A stretch of 64,000 bases of DNA from Mycobacterium innocens (GCF_900566055.1 NZ_UPHQ01000056.1:1-64000), one strand, 5' to 3'; positions 7,881 to 17,422 are shown, counted from the first letter of the stretch. Numbers and translations are program-made. The notes: generated by a model not told the origin, from the sequence alone.

Positions 7881-9239
7881 CTAGCGGGCTCGCGCAAGAT
7901 CGTCAATGACCGTCTCGGCCGCCTTCTTACCGGTCGCCAGCGCGCCCTCGGTGCACGCGATCGGAAACAGATACTCGCCCGCCAGGTACAAACCGCTGAC
8001 ATCGTGCAGGTGATTGTCGAGCAGGTCCTGAATTGCCACGAACTGCCCGGGGGATTGCAGGTTGATGGCGCGATCCCAGCGGAAAACCTTGGTGATTTTC
8101 GGCTCGTCGGGGAAGGCGGGGCATATTTTCTGCACCTCGGAGATCACCAGCCGGCGGCGTTCTTCCTCGCTCAGTTCGGCGAGCTTTTCATCTTCCCAGC
8201 CACGAGTGGGGACAATGACCACCGGCTTATCCCTCGAGTTGCTGCCCAGGGAGGCAAAATCCAGGACCGTCTGTTCGTCGGCAGGGATCATGACGACGTA
8301 GAAAGGCGTGTCTTGCTGCTCGACGAGCGGTTTGTCCAGACCGAACTGATAATAGTAAGTGGAGCTGTATTTACACGTGGCAAGGGCGCGGTGCATCGCT
8401 TCGGGAAGATCGGGGATCAACTGCCGTGCGACCACGGCGTCGACGGCGCAGACCACCCGCTCCGCCTCGACAAAGCCGTCCTTCGTTTCCACGCCCAGCA
8501 CCCTGTTGTTCTCGATAACCACCTTGGTCACCGGGATATTGAGACGGACACAGTCGCGCACCCGCTCGTACAACCCGGCGGTGATGCTTCCCAGGCCGCC
8601 CTCCATCGATCGCATCCCCTTCATCAAGGAGAAGAGCAGGATCGGATGGACGACCGAAATATCCTTCGGGCGCGCCAGGATCATGGTCGACAAGAATGGG
8701 TGAAACACCCATTCCAGGGCCTCTCGCCCGCCGTGTGCCAACACGAAATCTTCGGCGCTGGTATTGGAGATCTCGGCCAAGGCGCCGAAGTCTTGATTTT
8801 TGGTGTCCACCAATTTCATGTACCGGCGCAGTGCGACAAACGCCTTCACCGTCTGGGGATACGTTTTCCAGGGAATCCCGGTGAAGAAAAACTTCACGTT
8901 CTCCGGCAGTGTTTTGATGGTTTCTCGGAAATTGCCGCCGACGAACAACGTGCGCACTTTGCCGTTGCGGACAAACCCGTAACGCTGCTTTTGGATGGAA
9001 TATATCCGGTCCAACAGACCGAGTTCCGCCAGGTACTCGAAAGTGGTGGCCCATTGCGGTTCGGTGCTGCCCGCGCCGGCCACAAATTCGTACCCGTCCT
9101 CGACGACGGTCCGGCAACGCCCGCCCACCACATCGCCCGCCTCGAAGGTGATGACCTCGACACCGTGTTTACGCAGCGTGTACGCGGCGGAAAGACCGGC
9201 ACAGCCGGCCCCGATCACGACAATGCTGTTGGTGGGCAT
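7881..9239 (-). CDS. FAD-dependent amine-oxidase/desaturase-like oxidoreductase
   Basis: A 452-residue flavoprotein. The N-terminus carries a dinucleotide-binding fingerprint (VVIGAGCAGLSAAYTLRKHG, then FEAGDVVGGRCRT), and the C-terminus a second FAD-contact motif (GLYLAGEYLFPIACTEGALATGKKAAE). This arrangement is shared by monoamine oxidases, phytoene desaturases and protoporphyrinogen oxidase, so the substrate cannot be set from sequence alone. The ATG at 9239 follows GAAGGAG. The open frame continues to 9722 without a ribosome site, and I do not accept that extension. It diverges from a fadD gene, which hints at lipid or isoprenoid metabolism. Confidence 0.85.
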   Translation of the reverse strand: MPTNSIVVIGAGCAGLSAAYTLRKHGVEVITFEAGDVVGGRCRTVVEDGYEFVAGAGSTEPQWATTFEYLAELGLLDRIYSIQKQRYGFVRNGKVRTLFVGGNFRETIKTLPENVKFFFTGIPWKTYPQTVKAFVALRRYMKLVDTKNQDFGALAEISNTSAEDFVLAHGGREALEWVFHPFLSTMILARPKDISVVHPILLFSLMKGMRSMEGGLGSITAGLYERVRDCVRLNIPVTKVVIENNRVLGVETKDGFVEAERVVCAVDAVVARQLIPDLPEAMHRALATCKYSSTYYYQFGLDKPLVEQQDTPFYVVMIPADEQTVLDFASLGSNSRDKPVVIVPTRGWEDEKLAELSEEERRRLVISEVQKICPAFPDEPKITKVFRWDRAINLQSPGQFVAIQDLLDNHLHDVSGLYLAGEYLFPIACTEGALATGKKAAETVIDDLARAR

Positions 9240-9344
9240 GTCTTCTCCTTCGAGTCCCGCTAACGCCACGGAACGCGGTATGCACACCGAGCTTTCCAGG
9301 GAAATCCGGCCCGGTCGCGCCCGGCCCGGGGTTAGCTTGGTGCC

Positions 9345-10961
9345 ATGAGTGCACGGCCCTGGAACCTGGCCGACATCATCGAGCAGATGGCCGACTCGGT
9401 CGCCGACCGAACCGCCGTCATCACCGAGGACCGCGAGTACTTCTACGGCGAAATCGACCAGCGCGCAACGCGGTTGGCCAACCACCTGGTGTCCGCGGGC
9501 GTCCGACCCGGTGACCGCGTCGCGGTGCACGCGATGAACTGCATCGAGTGGGTCGACGCGTTCTATGGGGCCTTCAAGGCGCGCGCGGTCCCGATCAACG
9601 TCAACTACCGCTACCGGCAGAACGAGCTGATGCACATCTACGGAAACTCCGGATCCGTGCTGGCGGTCGTCGCCCCCGACTATGTCGATCTGGTCAATGA
9701 GATCCGGCCCGCGCTGCCGCATCTGGGGCGGTTGCTGGTGCTGGGTGAGGACTACGACGCGGCGTTGGACAGCGCGTCACCGCAGCGCCGTGTCACCGGC
9801 CGCAGCGGCGATGACCTCTACATCCTGTACACCGGCGGCACCACCGGTCTGCCCAAGGGTGTGGTGTGGCGCCAGGAAGACCTGATCCGCGGCGCGCTGA
9901 ACGCCCAGCGCTGGAATGCCCCGCTGGGCAGCGTCGAGCAGCTCGGCGCGGAGGCGGCCGCCAACGAGTTCCCGGTGCGGGTGCTCACCGTCGGACCCCT
10001 GATGCACGGCGGCACCCAGTGGATCCTGGGCAACTGCCACGTGGCCGGCGGCACTTTCGTGGTGACCACCCAGCGCAGTTTCGACCCGGCCAAGACGCTC
10101 GACCTGGCCTCCAGGGCCAAGGTCACCGCGATCGCCGTCCTAGGCGATGCCACCGCCCGCCCGCTCGCCGAAGCGCTGCTGGCCGAACCGGACCGGTGGG
10201 ATCTGGGAAGCGTGCTGGCGGTGGCCAACGGGGCGGCGCCGTTGTCGGCGGGCGTACGCGCACAGCTGCGCGAGGCGCTGCCCAACCGCATCATCAGGGA
10301 CACTCTGGGCGCTTCGGAGTCCGGCGTTACGCTGAACCGCTTCGACGACGGAAAGCCCAGGACCACGCCGATATTCGACGCGGACGCCGACGTGATGGTG
10401 GTCGACGAGCAGCTGCGGCCCTGCCCGGTCGGCCAGGTCGGCATGCTGGCGCGCGGCGGCGCCATTCCGCTCGGCTACTTCAACGACCCGGAAAAGACGG
10501 CGGCCGCCTTCAAAGACATCGACGGCAAACGCTGGGTGCTGCCCGGCGATCTCGCCCGCCGCGAGCCGGACGGCACCATCTCGCTGCTGGGCCGCGGCGC
10601 GGTCACCATCAACTCCGGCGGCGAGAAGATCCACCCCGAGGAGGTCGAGGGCGTGCTGCTGCAACACCCCGACGTGTTCGACGCCGCGGTGGTCGGCACC
10701 CCGCACGAACGGTGGGGCGAACAGGTCACCGCGCTGGTGCAATTGCGCGCCGGTGCGACATTGAGCCTGGAGCAGCTGCAAGACCACAGCCGCAAGCTCA
10801 TCGCCGGGTTCAAGGCGCCCAAGGTGGTGCTCATGGTCGACCAGGTGCCGCGCACCGTGCTCGGCAAGGTCGATTACCGTGCGCTGAAGTCGCTGGCGCT
10901 CGAACTCTTGGGACTCGACAAACCCGACCCCGACCGCGGTCAAACCAATCTTGGCGGATAG
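9345..10961 (+). CDS. Fatty-acyl-CoA / acyl-AMP ligase (FadD family)
   Basis: A 538-residue ANL-superfamily enzyme. The ATP/AMP signature [11 protein letters not shown] starts at residue 162. Later core motifs are LGASESG, the hinge aspartate in [33 protein letters not shown], and the C-terminal catalytic lysine in [10 protein letters not shown]. It should activate a carboxylic acid (fatty acid or sterol side chain) to its CoA thioester. Its stop overlaps the upstream open part of the WS/DGAT gene, whose start lies 46 bp downstream, so fadD, WS/DGAT and the cyclic-nucleotide-binding gene look like one operon. Confidence 0.9.
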   Translation: MSARPWNLADIIEQMADSVADRTAVITEDREYFYGEIDQRATRLANHLVSAGVRPGDRVAVHAMNCIEWVDAFYGAFKARAVPINVNYRYRQNELMHIYGNSGSVLAVVAPDYVDLVNEIRPALPHLGRLLVLGEDYDAALDSASPQRRVTGRSGDDLYILYTGGTTGLPKGVVWRQEDLIRGALNAQRWNAPLGSVEQLGAEAAANEFPVRVLTVGPLMHGGTQWILGNCHVAGGTFVVTTQRSFDPAKTLDLASRAKVTAIAVLGDATARPLAEALLAEPDRWDLGSVLAVANGAAPLSAGVRAQLREALPNRIIRDTLGASESGVTLNRFDDGKPRTTPIFDADADVMVVDEQLRPCPVGQVGMLARGGAIPLGYFNDPEKTAAAFKDIDGKRWVLPGDLARREPDGTISLLGRGAVTINSGGEKIHPEEVEGVLLQHPDVFDAAVVGTPHERWGEQVTALVQLRAGATLSLEQLQDHSRKLIAGFKAPKVVLMVDQVPRTVLGKVDYRALKSLALELLGLDKPDPDRGQTNLGG

Positions 10962-11007
10962 GGGTGTTTTCGAGGTTGCCTGGCCCGCGACGTTCTACGC
11001 TGTCGTC

Positions 11008-12390
11008 GTGAGGCGGTTGTCCGCTCTGGACGCGGCGTTCTGGTTCGCCGAGACCCATACCTGCCCAATGCACATCGGCGGTCTGGCGATCTGTGATCCC
11101 TCCGAGGCGCCGAGTTTCAGTTTCGATGTGGTCAAAGACCTCATGGCTGCCCGTCTTCCGGAGCTGCCGTTGCTGCGGTGCCGGGTCGCCGGCGCGCCCC
11201 TTGGCCTGGACCGTCCATGGTGGGTCGAGGACACCAAGCTCGACATCGACTATCACATCCGGCGCGTCGCGGTGCCCTCACCGGGCGGACGCCGCGAGCT
11301 GGAGGAGCTTGTCGGCCGCCTGATGTCCTATCCGCTGGAGCGCAGCAGACCCCTCTGGGAAATGTGGTTCATCGAGGGTCTCGAGGGCGGTCGTGCCGCG
11401 ACCCTGACCAAAATCCATCACGCCCTGATCGACGGGGTGTCGGGCGCCGGCCTGAGTGAGATCATGCTGGACGTCACGCCGGAACCGCGGCCACCGGCCG
11501 TCGGAGTCCAGGAGTCGTCGGCGGCCGGCATGCCGCGTTTCGAGCGGCGCGCGCTGGGCGCCATGTTCAACGTCACCGTTGCGACCCCCTACCGGTTGGC
11601 GCGGATCCTGCAGCAGACGCTGGTTCAGCAGCTGGCCGTGCGGCGACTGGCCAACAAACCGCCGCACTTCTTCCAGGCGCCGACCACCCGGTTCAACGCC
11701 GACCTCACGCCCGAGCGGCGGGTCGCTTTCACCCGGGTGCCGCTGCAGCGGGTCAGGGCCGTCAAGCAGGCCTTCGGCGTGAAGCTGAATGACGTGGTGA
11801 TGGCGATGGTTTCGGGTGCTCTGCGCGGCTACCTCGAGGATCGTGGGGAGCTGCCGGAGCGGCCGCTGATCGCCCAGATCCCGGTCTCGACCCACCGCGA
11901 TGACTCGCAGTCCGCCAACCAGATCGCGTCGATGACGATGAGTCTGGCCACCAACGTCGTCGATGTCGCGGAGCGGCTGAACACCATCTACCGAAATTCC
12001 CGGGGCGCCAAGGAGATGGCCAAAGCGCTCACCGCCCACCAGATCATGGGCCTGACCGATACGACGCCGCCGGGCCTGCTGGCCCTGGCCGTCCGGGCCT
12101 ACACCGCCAGCCATATCGGCGGCCGCGTCGCCCCGATAAACCTCGTCGTCTCCAACGTTCCCGGGCCCGACTTCCCGATCTACCTGGCCGGCGCGGTGGT
12201 GGAAAGCCTGATACCCATCGGCCCCCTGACGATGGAGGTGGGCCTGAACGTCACCTGCTTCAGCTACCGCGGGTCCATCGATTTCGGTTTCGTCACCACC
12301 CCGGAGGTCGCTGACGATATCGACGACCTCGCCGATGCGATCGAGCCCACGCTGACGCAACTGGAGGAAGCCGCCGGGCTTGTGGCCTGA
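11008..12390 (+). CDS. Wax ester synthase / diacylglycerol acyltransferase (WS/DGAT)
   Basis: A 460-residue protein of the bacterial WS/DGAT (Tgs) family, usual length about 460. The active-site motif HHALIDG lies at residues 137-143. Other family blocks are [22 protein letters not shown] at the N-terminus, [12 protein letters not shown], and near the C-terminus [17 protein letters not shown]. The GTG at 11008 is chosen because it gives the usual MRRLS(A/G)LDA start, although no strong ribosome site is visible. It would transfer an acyl group from acyl-CoA to diacylglycerol or a fatty alcohol, storing triacylglycerol or wax. The FadD upstream could supply the acyl-CoA. Confidence 0.92.
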   Translation: MRRLSALDAAFWFAETHTCPMHIGGLAICDPSEAPSFSFDVVKDLMAARLPELPLLRCRVAGAPLGLDRPWWVEDTKLDIDYHIRRVAVPSPGGRRELEELVGRLMSYPLERSRPLWEMWFIEGLEGGRAATLTKIHHALIDGVSGAGLSEIMLDVTPEPRPPAVGVQESSAAGMPRFERRALGAMFNVTVATPYRLARILQQTLVQQLAVRRLANKPPHFFQAPTTRFNADLTPERRVAFTRVPLQRVRAVKQAFGVKLNDVVMAMVSGALRGYLEDRGELPERPLIAQIPVSTHRDDSQSANQIASMTMSLATNVVDVAERLNTIYRNSRGAKEMAKALTAHQIMGLTDTTPPGLLALAVRAYTASHIGGRVAPINLVVSNVPGPDFPIYLAGAVVESLIPIGPLTMEVGLNVTCFSYRGSIDFGFVTTPEVADDIDDLADAIEPTLTQLEEAAGLVA

Positions 12391-12416
12391 ATGGGCACCA
12401 ACGAAAGGAATTCACA

Positions 12417-12881
12417 GTGCGGACCCTGGAAGGCGTGCTGGCCGGGCATCGGTTCTTCAGCGGGATGGACCCTCGTTATCTGCAGTTGGCGGTCGGGTGT
12501 GCGGCGAACGTGCGCTTCAACGCCGGCGAGCTGATCTGCCGCGAAGGTGAGCACGCGGATCACTTCTACCTGATTCGCGTCGGCAAGATCGCGCTCGAAA
12601 CGTCTTCTCCCGGCCACGGCAGCCTGGTCGTGCAGACACTCGGCGACGGCGACATCCTCGGATGGTCGTGGCTGGTGCCGCCCTACCACTGGCGCTTCGA
12701 TGCGCGCGCGGCTGAGATGACACGGGCGATCGTCTTCGACGGCAAGTGCCTGCGCCAGAAATGCGAAGAGGACCACGAACTCGGGTACGAACTGCAAAAG
12801 CGTGTCATCGCCGTACTCGGAGAGTATCTCGATGCCACCAGGTTTCGGCTGTTGGACATCTATCGCGACGCCATCGACTGA
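12417..12881 (+). CDS. Stand-alone cyclic-nucleotide-binding (CRP-like) domain protein
   Basis: A 154-residue protein that is almost entirely one cyclic-nucleotide-binding fold: ELICREGEHADHFYLIRVGKIAL followed by VVQTLGDGDILGWSWLVPPYHWRFDARA. It lacks the helix-turn-helix that a CRP/FNR transcription factor would have; only a helical tail (residues 125-154) remains. The GTG at 12417 follows GAAAGGA and lies 26 bp after the WS/DGAT stop, so the genes are probably co-transcribed. I infer a cAMP-responsive partner or allosteric subunit for the lipid enzymes, or a fatty-acid/nucleotide sensor. Family-level function is not established. Confidence 0.85.
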   Translation: MRTLEGVLAGHRFFSGMDPRYLQLAVGCAANVRFNAGELICREGEHADHFYLIRVGKIALETSSPGHGSLVVQTLGDGDILGWSWLVPPYHWRFDARAAEMTRAIVFDGKCLRQKCEEDHELGYELQKRVIAVLGEYLDATRFRLLDIYRDAID

Positions 12882-12900
12882 GGCAGCTGCCCAGACCGGC

Positions 12901-13566
12901 TTAGCCGTCGAATGCCGGGCCGCCGAAACGCTCCCGGGTGATGAACTCGGCAACCGGCCGGCGGCGCAGCTTCGTCAGCTGGCGGGTGGGCCTGCCGAGC
13001 GGCACGATCGCGGCGACCGCGTGATGGCCCGGAATGCCCAGCAATGCGCGGACGTGCTCCTCCCCGGCGATCGCCATGGTGGTGATGGTGCCGCCGTAGC
13101 CCTCGTTTCGAGCGGCCAGCAGGATGTTCCACACCAACGGATACACCGACGCGCCGGCGGCGATGCCGACCCGGTCCAGGTCCCGATCCAGCGCCGCGAC
13201 CACCTCCAGGTCAACGGAAACCACCAGTACCACAGGAGCTTTCGTAACCGAAGCAACGAATGCGTCCGGAACTGCGGTGCTGTCGACAACCTCCTGCGGC
13301 ACACCGCTGGGATGAATGGAGTTCCAAGGATTTTCACCGGCCGTCAACTGCGCGAGGTAGCGACGAGCGGCCGGGATGCCCAGCTCGGCCAGGCGACGAC
13401 GGACGTCGGCGTCGCGCACCACGGTGATGTGGGCGCCTTGCCGGTTGCCGCCGCTGGGGGCGAACCGGGCGTTGCCGAAGATGCGCGATAACACCTCGTC
13501 GGGCAGCGGGTCGTCGGTGAACTCGCGCGCCGCGAACGTCGTTCGCATGACGTCGTACAGCTCCAT
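12901..13566 (-). CDS. Nitroreductase-family flavoprotein
   Basis: A 221-residue nitroreductase-fold protein. The N-terminus MELYDVMRTTFAAREFTDD and the segment NARFAPSGGNRQGAHITVV carry the FMN-binding arginine and serine/asparagine pattern. The C-terminal GIPGHHAVAAIVPLGRP is typical of the family. Substrates range from nitroaromatics to quinones and deazaflavin-linked reactions, so the exact substrate is unknown. The ATG at 13566 lies 8 bp after the Hsp70-like gene's stop, so the two are almost certainly one transcript. The gene converges with the cyclic-nucleotide-binding gene (19 bp apart). The open frame extends upstream, but only inside the Hsp70 gene. Confidence 0.88.
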   Translation of the reverse strand: MELYDVMRTTFAAREFTDDPLPDEVLSRIFGNARFAPSGGNRQGAHITVVRDADVRRRLAELGIPAARRYLAQLTAGENPWNSIHPSGVPQEVVDSTAVPDAFVASVTKAPVVLVVSVDLEVVAALDRDLDRVGIAAGASVYPLVWNILLAARNEGYGGTITTMAIAGEEHVRALLGIPGHHAVAAIVPLGRPTRQLTKLRRRPVAEFITRERFGGPAFDG

Positions 13567-13574
13567 GGCCGTGC

Positions 13575-15101
13575 TCAGCTCGCAGCGGGGGCGCGTCGTT
13601 CCAGCCGGAAGGTGCGCTTGAAGCCGGTGGGCTGGGTCGTCAGGGTCACTTCCACCGCGCCGCCGGGGCCGACGACGTAGCGTTCCTCGACATCGGGCCC
13701 GTCGTTGCACCGGCCGACGGGTTGCCGCCCGAGGTCGTGGCGGTCATACAGGGCAGGGTCGAAGGGGAAGTAGACGGGATCGTAGGGGGTCACGTCCCCG
13801 TCGGGACGGCCGTCGACCAGGCGGCTGCACTCCACGAACCGGAAATGTCCGATGTTGTGGGCCGCCCGATAGGTTCGCCTGATGATCAGCGGCGAATGCC
13901 CGTCGGCGGGAAGCGAGGCGTCCTTGGGCACGATCGGGTCGAACACCACGTCGGCGCCGGCCCGCGCCTCGCGGAAAACTCCGAAATGTCGCGAAAAGTG
14001 TTCGGATAACTGGAAATTCGCTTTCGTGTCGAGAAAGACCGCCAGCCCGATGGCCGTCGCGGCAAACGGGTGCGGCGAGCGTTTCACCCGTTTCTCCCCG
14101 AAGGTGGCGCGCAGCATCCGGGAAATCAGCGGAAAGCTGCCGGCCCCGCCCACCAGGTAGATGCCTGCTACCTCGGACCAGGCGACGCCGCTTCCGGTTG
14201 CCACCGGGTCACGCAGCACGCGCGAGAGCACGTCCATGGTCTTGTCGACGAGCGGCGTGCAGGCCGCGTACACGTCGTCGATGCCGCAGGCGAACGGCGG
14301 CCGGTCGATCCCGTCGACCACCGTCAGGTCCACCAGGAAGCGGCGGGTCTGCGGCCCGATGGCCTCCTTGCGTGCGGCGCATTCCTCGCGCAGCAGGTCG
14401 GATGCTTCGGCAGCTTCCGGTAGCCTCGCGCCGGACACGACGAGCTGCAGTATCGCCTGGTCGAAATCGTCGCCACCCAGACGCTGGATGCCCTCGCTGA
14501 CGACGACCTCGTTGACCTGGCCCGTCATTTTCAGCAGCGAGGCGTCGAAGGTGCCGCCGCCGAGGTCGTAGATCAGGACGTATTCGCGTTTGGCGGTGAT
14601 GGTGGAGCGGTACCGGTGGGCATATTCGAGGCTGGCCGCAGACGGTTCGTTCAGCATGGCAACGACGCGAAAGCCCGCCGCGAGAAAGGCGTCCAGCGTC
14701 ATCAAGCGTTGCGCGCTGGACGCATTGGCCGGCACACTGATCGCCGCCTCGATCGGTTCGCCGGGCTCGAGTCCGGCGTTGGAGCGATGCCGAAGATCGT
14801 CTTTGAACCGCGCCAGGTAGCCGGTGAGCAACTCGGCCAGCGGGTAATCGCGGCCGGCCAGGTTCACCTCGGTGTGCGGTCCGGCGTCGTTGAGCAGACG
14901 TTTGAACGAGCGCAGCACCGACCATCCCGGCTCGCGGCGCACGGCGGCGGCGTCCAGCCCGAACCTGATCTCTCCGGCCGCGTTCGCCGCGATGAGCGAT
15001 GGCCAAGCCTCTACCCCGTCGAAGGAAACGACGGGGTAGTTGCCTCTGTCGACGACCGCGGCGACGGTGTGGGTGGTGCCGAAGTCGATACCGACTCTCA
15101 T
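13575..15101 (-). CDS. Hsp70-family ATPase lacking a canonical substrate-binding domain
   Basis: A 508-residue member of the actin/Hsp70 ATPase superfamily. It starts MRVGIDFGTTHTVAAVVDRG (phosphate-1 motif), has YDLGGGTFDASLL (phosphate-2) and an adenosine motif at GIYLVGGAGSFPLISRML. After residue about 390 the sequence does not look like the DnaK beta-sandwich or lid; it is a tyrosine- and arginine-rich tail with its own strands. This is therefore a divergent Hsp70-like protein rather than DnaK. The ATG at 15101 is preferred over the extended frame. It is the first gene of a two-gene unit with the nitroreductase. No HspR or HrcA site was seen upstream. Confidence 0.85.
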   Translation of the reverse strand: MRVGIDFGTTHTVAAVVDRGNYPVVSFDGVEAWPSLIAANAAGEIRFGLDAAAVRREPGWSVLRSFKRLLNDAGPHTEVNLAGRDYPLAELLTGYLARFKDDLRHRSNAGLEPGEPIEAAISVPANASSAQRLMTLDAFLAAGFRVVAMLNEPSAASLEYAHRYRSTITAKREYVLIYDLGGGTFDASLLKMTGQVNEVVVSEGIQRLGGDDFDQAILQLVVSGARLPEAAEASDLLREECAARKEAIGPQTRRFLVDLTVVDGIDRPPFACGIDDVYAACTPLVDKTMDVLSRVLRDPVATGSGVAWSEVAGIYLVGGAGSFPLISRMLRATFGEKRVKRSPHPFAATAIGLAVFLDTKANFQLSEHFSRHFGVFREARAGADVVFDPIVPKDASLPADGHSPLIIRRTYRAAHNIGHFRFVECSRLVDGRPDGDVTPYDPVYFPFDPALYDRHDLGRQPVGRCNDGPDVEERYVVGPGGAVEVTLTTQPTGFKRTFRLERRAPAAS

Positions 15102-15283
15102 CGCACCCAACTTTAGGCCCGATGCCGGGCAGTCCGGCACTACCCGCGTTGTCCGGCGTGCCGTCGGTGGTGGCGCCGGGGTGCTTGGTGTTTCGGTGAC
15201 TTTGGCCTCTACGCCACGGCGCCCGGCGAGGAGACGATGACCAGACCGGCATCGCATCGGATGGGCGGACACGAGGAGGCATG

Positions 15284-15665
15284 GTGATCGAGCGCCTGCA
15301 GGGCTTTCCCGACGACGTCGCCGCGTTCGCCTTCCATGGGCACGTCACGAAAACCGACTACGACACCGTACTGGTGCCCGACTTCGAAGACCGGCTGGCC
15401 CGCCATCAGTAAGGTGCGGATCTATTGTGAAATACCGCCTGATTTCCAGAAATTCGATCCCGGTGCGGTCTGGGAGGATTCGAAGTTCGGTTTCGGCCAC
15501 TTCTTCGACTGGGAACGCGCCGCCTCGGTCACCGACGTGGAATGGATGGCGCATGTGGCGAAATTCAGCCAGTTCTTCGGCTTTCTGTGGCCCGGCGAGT
15601 ACCGTGCATTCTCGAACGCCGATGTCGACGAAGCGCGCAAGTGGATCGCCGAATCGCACGAGTGA
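15284..15665 (+). pseudogene. SpoIIAA-like (STAS-fold) protein, frameshifted
   Basis: The first 42 codons from the GTG at 15284 (with GAGGAGG just upstream) read as a SpoIIAA-like start ending ...FEDRLARHQ, then meet an in-frame TAA at 15410. One base later, in the +1 frame, the family continues KVRIYCEIPPDFQKFDPGAVW through WPGEYRAFSNADVDEARKWI. Removing one base near 15410 gives a normal 126-residue protein. The stop overlaps the next gene's GTG start (GTGA). It is either a sequencing error, a recent pseudogene or, less likely, a programmed +1 frameshift. SpoIIAA-like proteins of this type have no settled function. Confidence 0.75.
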
Positions 15666-16165
15666 CTGCGGTTCGCCCGATCTTGTCCGCTGCGCTCGCG
15701 GCCGCAGCGCTCGCCGCTACGCCGCCCGCGAACGCGGACAACAAGCGGCTCAACGACGGTGTCGTCGCGAACGTCTACACCGTGCAGCACAACGCCGGCT
15801 GCACCAACGATGTGCGGATCAACCTGCAGCTGCAACTCGCAGCGCAATGGCACACCGTCGACGTGCTCAACAACCGCGCCCTCGACGGTGACCTCGGCTC
15901 TGATGGCTCGACCGTGCAGGACCGCGCGACCGCCGCGGGCTATCGCGGCAGCGTCGCCGAGACGGTGGCTATCAACCCGGCCCTGGCGATCAGCGGCATC
16001 GAGGTGATCAACCAGTGGTACTACAACCCCGCATACCTGGCGATCATGCAGAACTGCGCCTATACGCAGATGGGCGTGTGGTCGGAGAACAGCTTGGACC
16101 GCAGCGTGGTCGTCGCCGTGTACGGCGCACCGGCCGATCACTCGGCGTCAAAGGGCTCGGCCTGA
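15662..16165 (+). CDS. Secreted CAP/SCP-like domain protein
   Basis: A 167-residue protein starting at a GTG that overlaps the preceding stop (GTGA). Residues 1-26 form a Sec signal peptide ending ATPPANA. The mature part resembles a CAP (cysteine-rich secretory/SCP) domain: LNDGVVANVYTVQHNAGC, the AAQWHTVDVL helix with a histidine, GSTVQDRATAAGYRGSVAETVA and the hydrophobic NQWYYNPAYLAIMQN segment, with two cysteines. The role in the cell envelope is unknown. It lies 2 bp upstream of a second secreted protein. Confidence 0.72.
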   Translation: MTAVRPILSAALAAAALAATPPANADNKRLNDGVVANVYTVQHNAGCTNDVRINLQLQLAAQWHTVDVLNNRALDGDLGSDGSTVQDRATAAGYRGSVAETVAINPALAISGIEVINQWYYNPAYLAIMQNCAYTQMGVWSENSLDRSVVVAVYGAPADHSASKGSA

Positions 16166-16167
16166 CA

Positions 16168-16500
16168 ATGGCCGCCGTCGGGTCGGTCGTCGTGGTGTCC
16201 ACCGGCTCGCCCGCGGCCCACGCCGACGCGGTGGCCTACCTGGTCAACGCGACAGTGCGTCCGGGCTATAACTTTCCCGACGCCGCGGCCGCGCTCGCGT
16301 ATGGGAACGGCATCTGTGAGAAGGTGCGGTCCGGCGAGCGCTACCCACAGATCATGAGTGAGGTCAAAAGCGACTTCGACACCTCCGACGAGCATCAGGC
16401 CTCCTATCTGATCAGCCAGGCGGTCGGCGAATTGTGCCCGGCCCAGATCTGGCAGTTGCGGCAATCGGCCGGCGGATACATTCCACCGGCAGGTTCGTGA
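16168..16500 (+). CDS. Secreted DUF732 protein
   Basis: A 110-residue exported protein. The ATG at 16168 gives a signal peptide (hydrophobic VGSVVVVSTGSPAAHA) cleaved before DAVAYL. The mature region, ALAYGNGICEKVRSGERY...YLISQAVGELCPAQIWQL, has the two cysteines and hydrophobic spacing of DUF732, a small helical domain common among exported mycobacterial proteins. An AAAGGG lies 12 bases upstream, which is a little far, so the start is moderately certain. It follows the CAP-like gene by 2 bp. The mce operon begins 154 bp further on. Confidence 0.8.
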   Translation: MAAVGSVVVVSTGSPAAHADAVAYLVNATVRPGYNFPDAAAALAYGNGICEKVRSGERYPQIMSEVKSDFDTSDEHQASYLISQAVGELCPAQIWQLRQSAGGYIPPAGS

Positions 16501-16615
16501 GGATGTCCGGTGCTCAAGCTGCAGAGGACCTTCGTCTACGCAGTCCTGACAAACGACTCTTCCTAGAAGTGCGAGGTTGCGACCATAGTCCCTTCAAGAA
16601 CGCAGCAACACACTC

Positions 16616-16633
16616 GAGCGCAATAGAGCGCAA
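16616..16633 (+). repeat. Direct repeat GAGCGCAA x2 upstream of mce operon
   Basis: GAGCGCAA occurs at 16616-16623 and again at 16626-16633, ten bases apart (one helical turn). It lies 21-38 bp upstream of the first yrbE start. It may be a binding site for an mce regulator; no regulator gene is adjacent. Confidence 0.35.
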
Positions 16634-16654
16634 CAGGAAAGGGAAGCCGCGCCG

Positions 16655-17422
16655 ATGGTTTCATCCGACACCGTCACCAAGCCGCTGCGTTCCGTCGGCG
16701 AATTCTTCGCCATGTCGCTGGACACCTTCGTTGCGATGTTCAAACTGCCCTTCCCGTGGCGGGAGTTTCTGCTGCAAAGCTGGTTCGTGGCACGGGTTTC
16801 CATCGTTCCGACGGTGTTGCTGGCGATTCCGTTCACCGTTCTGGTGGTATTCACCCTCAACATCCTGTTGGTGGAGTTCGGCGCCGCCGATTTCTCCGGC
16901 ACCGGCGCAGCCACCGCCTCGGTCACCCAGATCGGGCCGATCGTGACGGTGCTCGTCGTCGCCGGCACCGGAGCCACCGCCATGTGCGCCGATTTGGGCG
17001 CCCGGACCATCCACGAGGAACTCGACGCGTTGCGGGTGATGGGCGTCGACCCGATTCGCCGGCTGGCAGCGCCCCGCGTGCTGGCGGCCACCGTCGTCGC
17101 GGTGTCGTTGGTGTCCCTGGTGACCCTGGTCGGCCTCGCCGGCTCGTTCGTGTTTTCGGTGTTCGTCCAGCACGTCACGCCGGGTGCGTTCGCCGCGGGC
17201 CTGACGCTGATCACCCACCTTCCTGAATTGATCCTGGGCCTGGTCAAGGGCGCGCTGTTCGGCATGGCCGCAGCCCTGATCGCCTGCTACAAAGGCATTT
17301 CCGTCGGCGGCGGCCCGCAGGGTGTCGGCAATGCCGTCAACGAGACGGTTGTCTACTCCTTCATCGCGTTGTTCGTGATCAACATCGTCGCGACGGCCAT
17401 CTTCTACGTAGGCCCGCAATGA
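16655..17422 (+). CDS. yrbEA: YrbE-family permease subunit A of an Mce transporter
   Basis: A 255-residue MlaE/YrbE permease with about five to six membrane segments. The family signature lies at DLGARTIHEELDALRVMGVDPIRRLAAPRVLA (around residues 113-144), the region that couples to the ATPase. It is the first gene of a ten-gene unit that ends at 27088, and its stop overlaps yrbEB by 4 bp. With the B subunit it forms the inner-membrane channel through which Mce proteins import lipids; the MceG ATPase is not encoded here, as is usual in mycobacteria. Confidence 0.95.
   Translation: MVSSDTVTKPLRSVGEFFAMSLDTFVAMFKLPFPWREFLLQSWFVARVSIVPTVLLAIPFTVLVVFTLNILLVEFGAADFSGTGAATASVTQIGPIVTVLVVAGTGATAMCADLGARTIHEELDALRVMGVDPIRRLAAPRVLAATVVAVSLVSLVTLVGLAGSFVFSVFVQHVTPGAFAAGLTLITHLPELILGLVKGALFGMAAALIACYKGISVGGGPQGVGNAVNETVVYSFIALFVINIVATAIFYVGPQ

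Noticed and set aside
7770-9263. Plus-strand open frame of 497 codons
   Set aside because: Antisense to the FAD oxidoreductase, with no recognisable domain.
9260-9337. GCTAAC and GTTAGC as an inverted repeat in the FAD oxidoreductase/fadD promoter
   Set aside because: Only six bases per arm and about 66 bp apart, which is expected by chance.
9240-9722. 161-codon extension of the FAD oxidoreductase
   Set aside because: It runs through the divergent fadD start, and the ATG at 9239 has a strong GAAGGAG.
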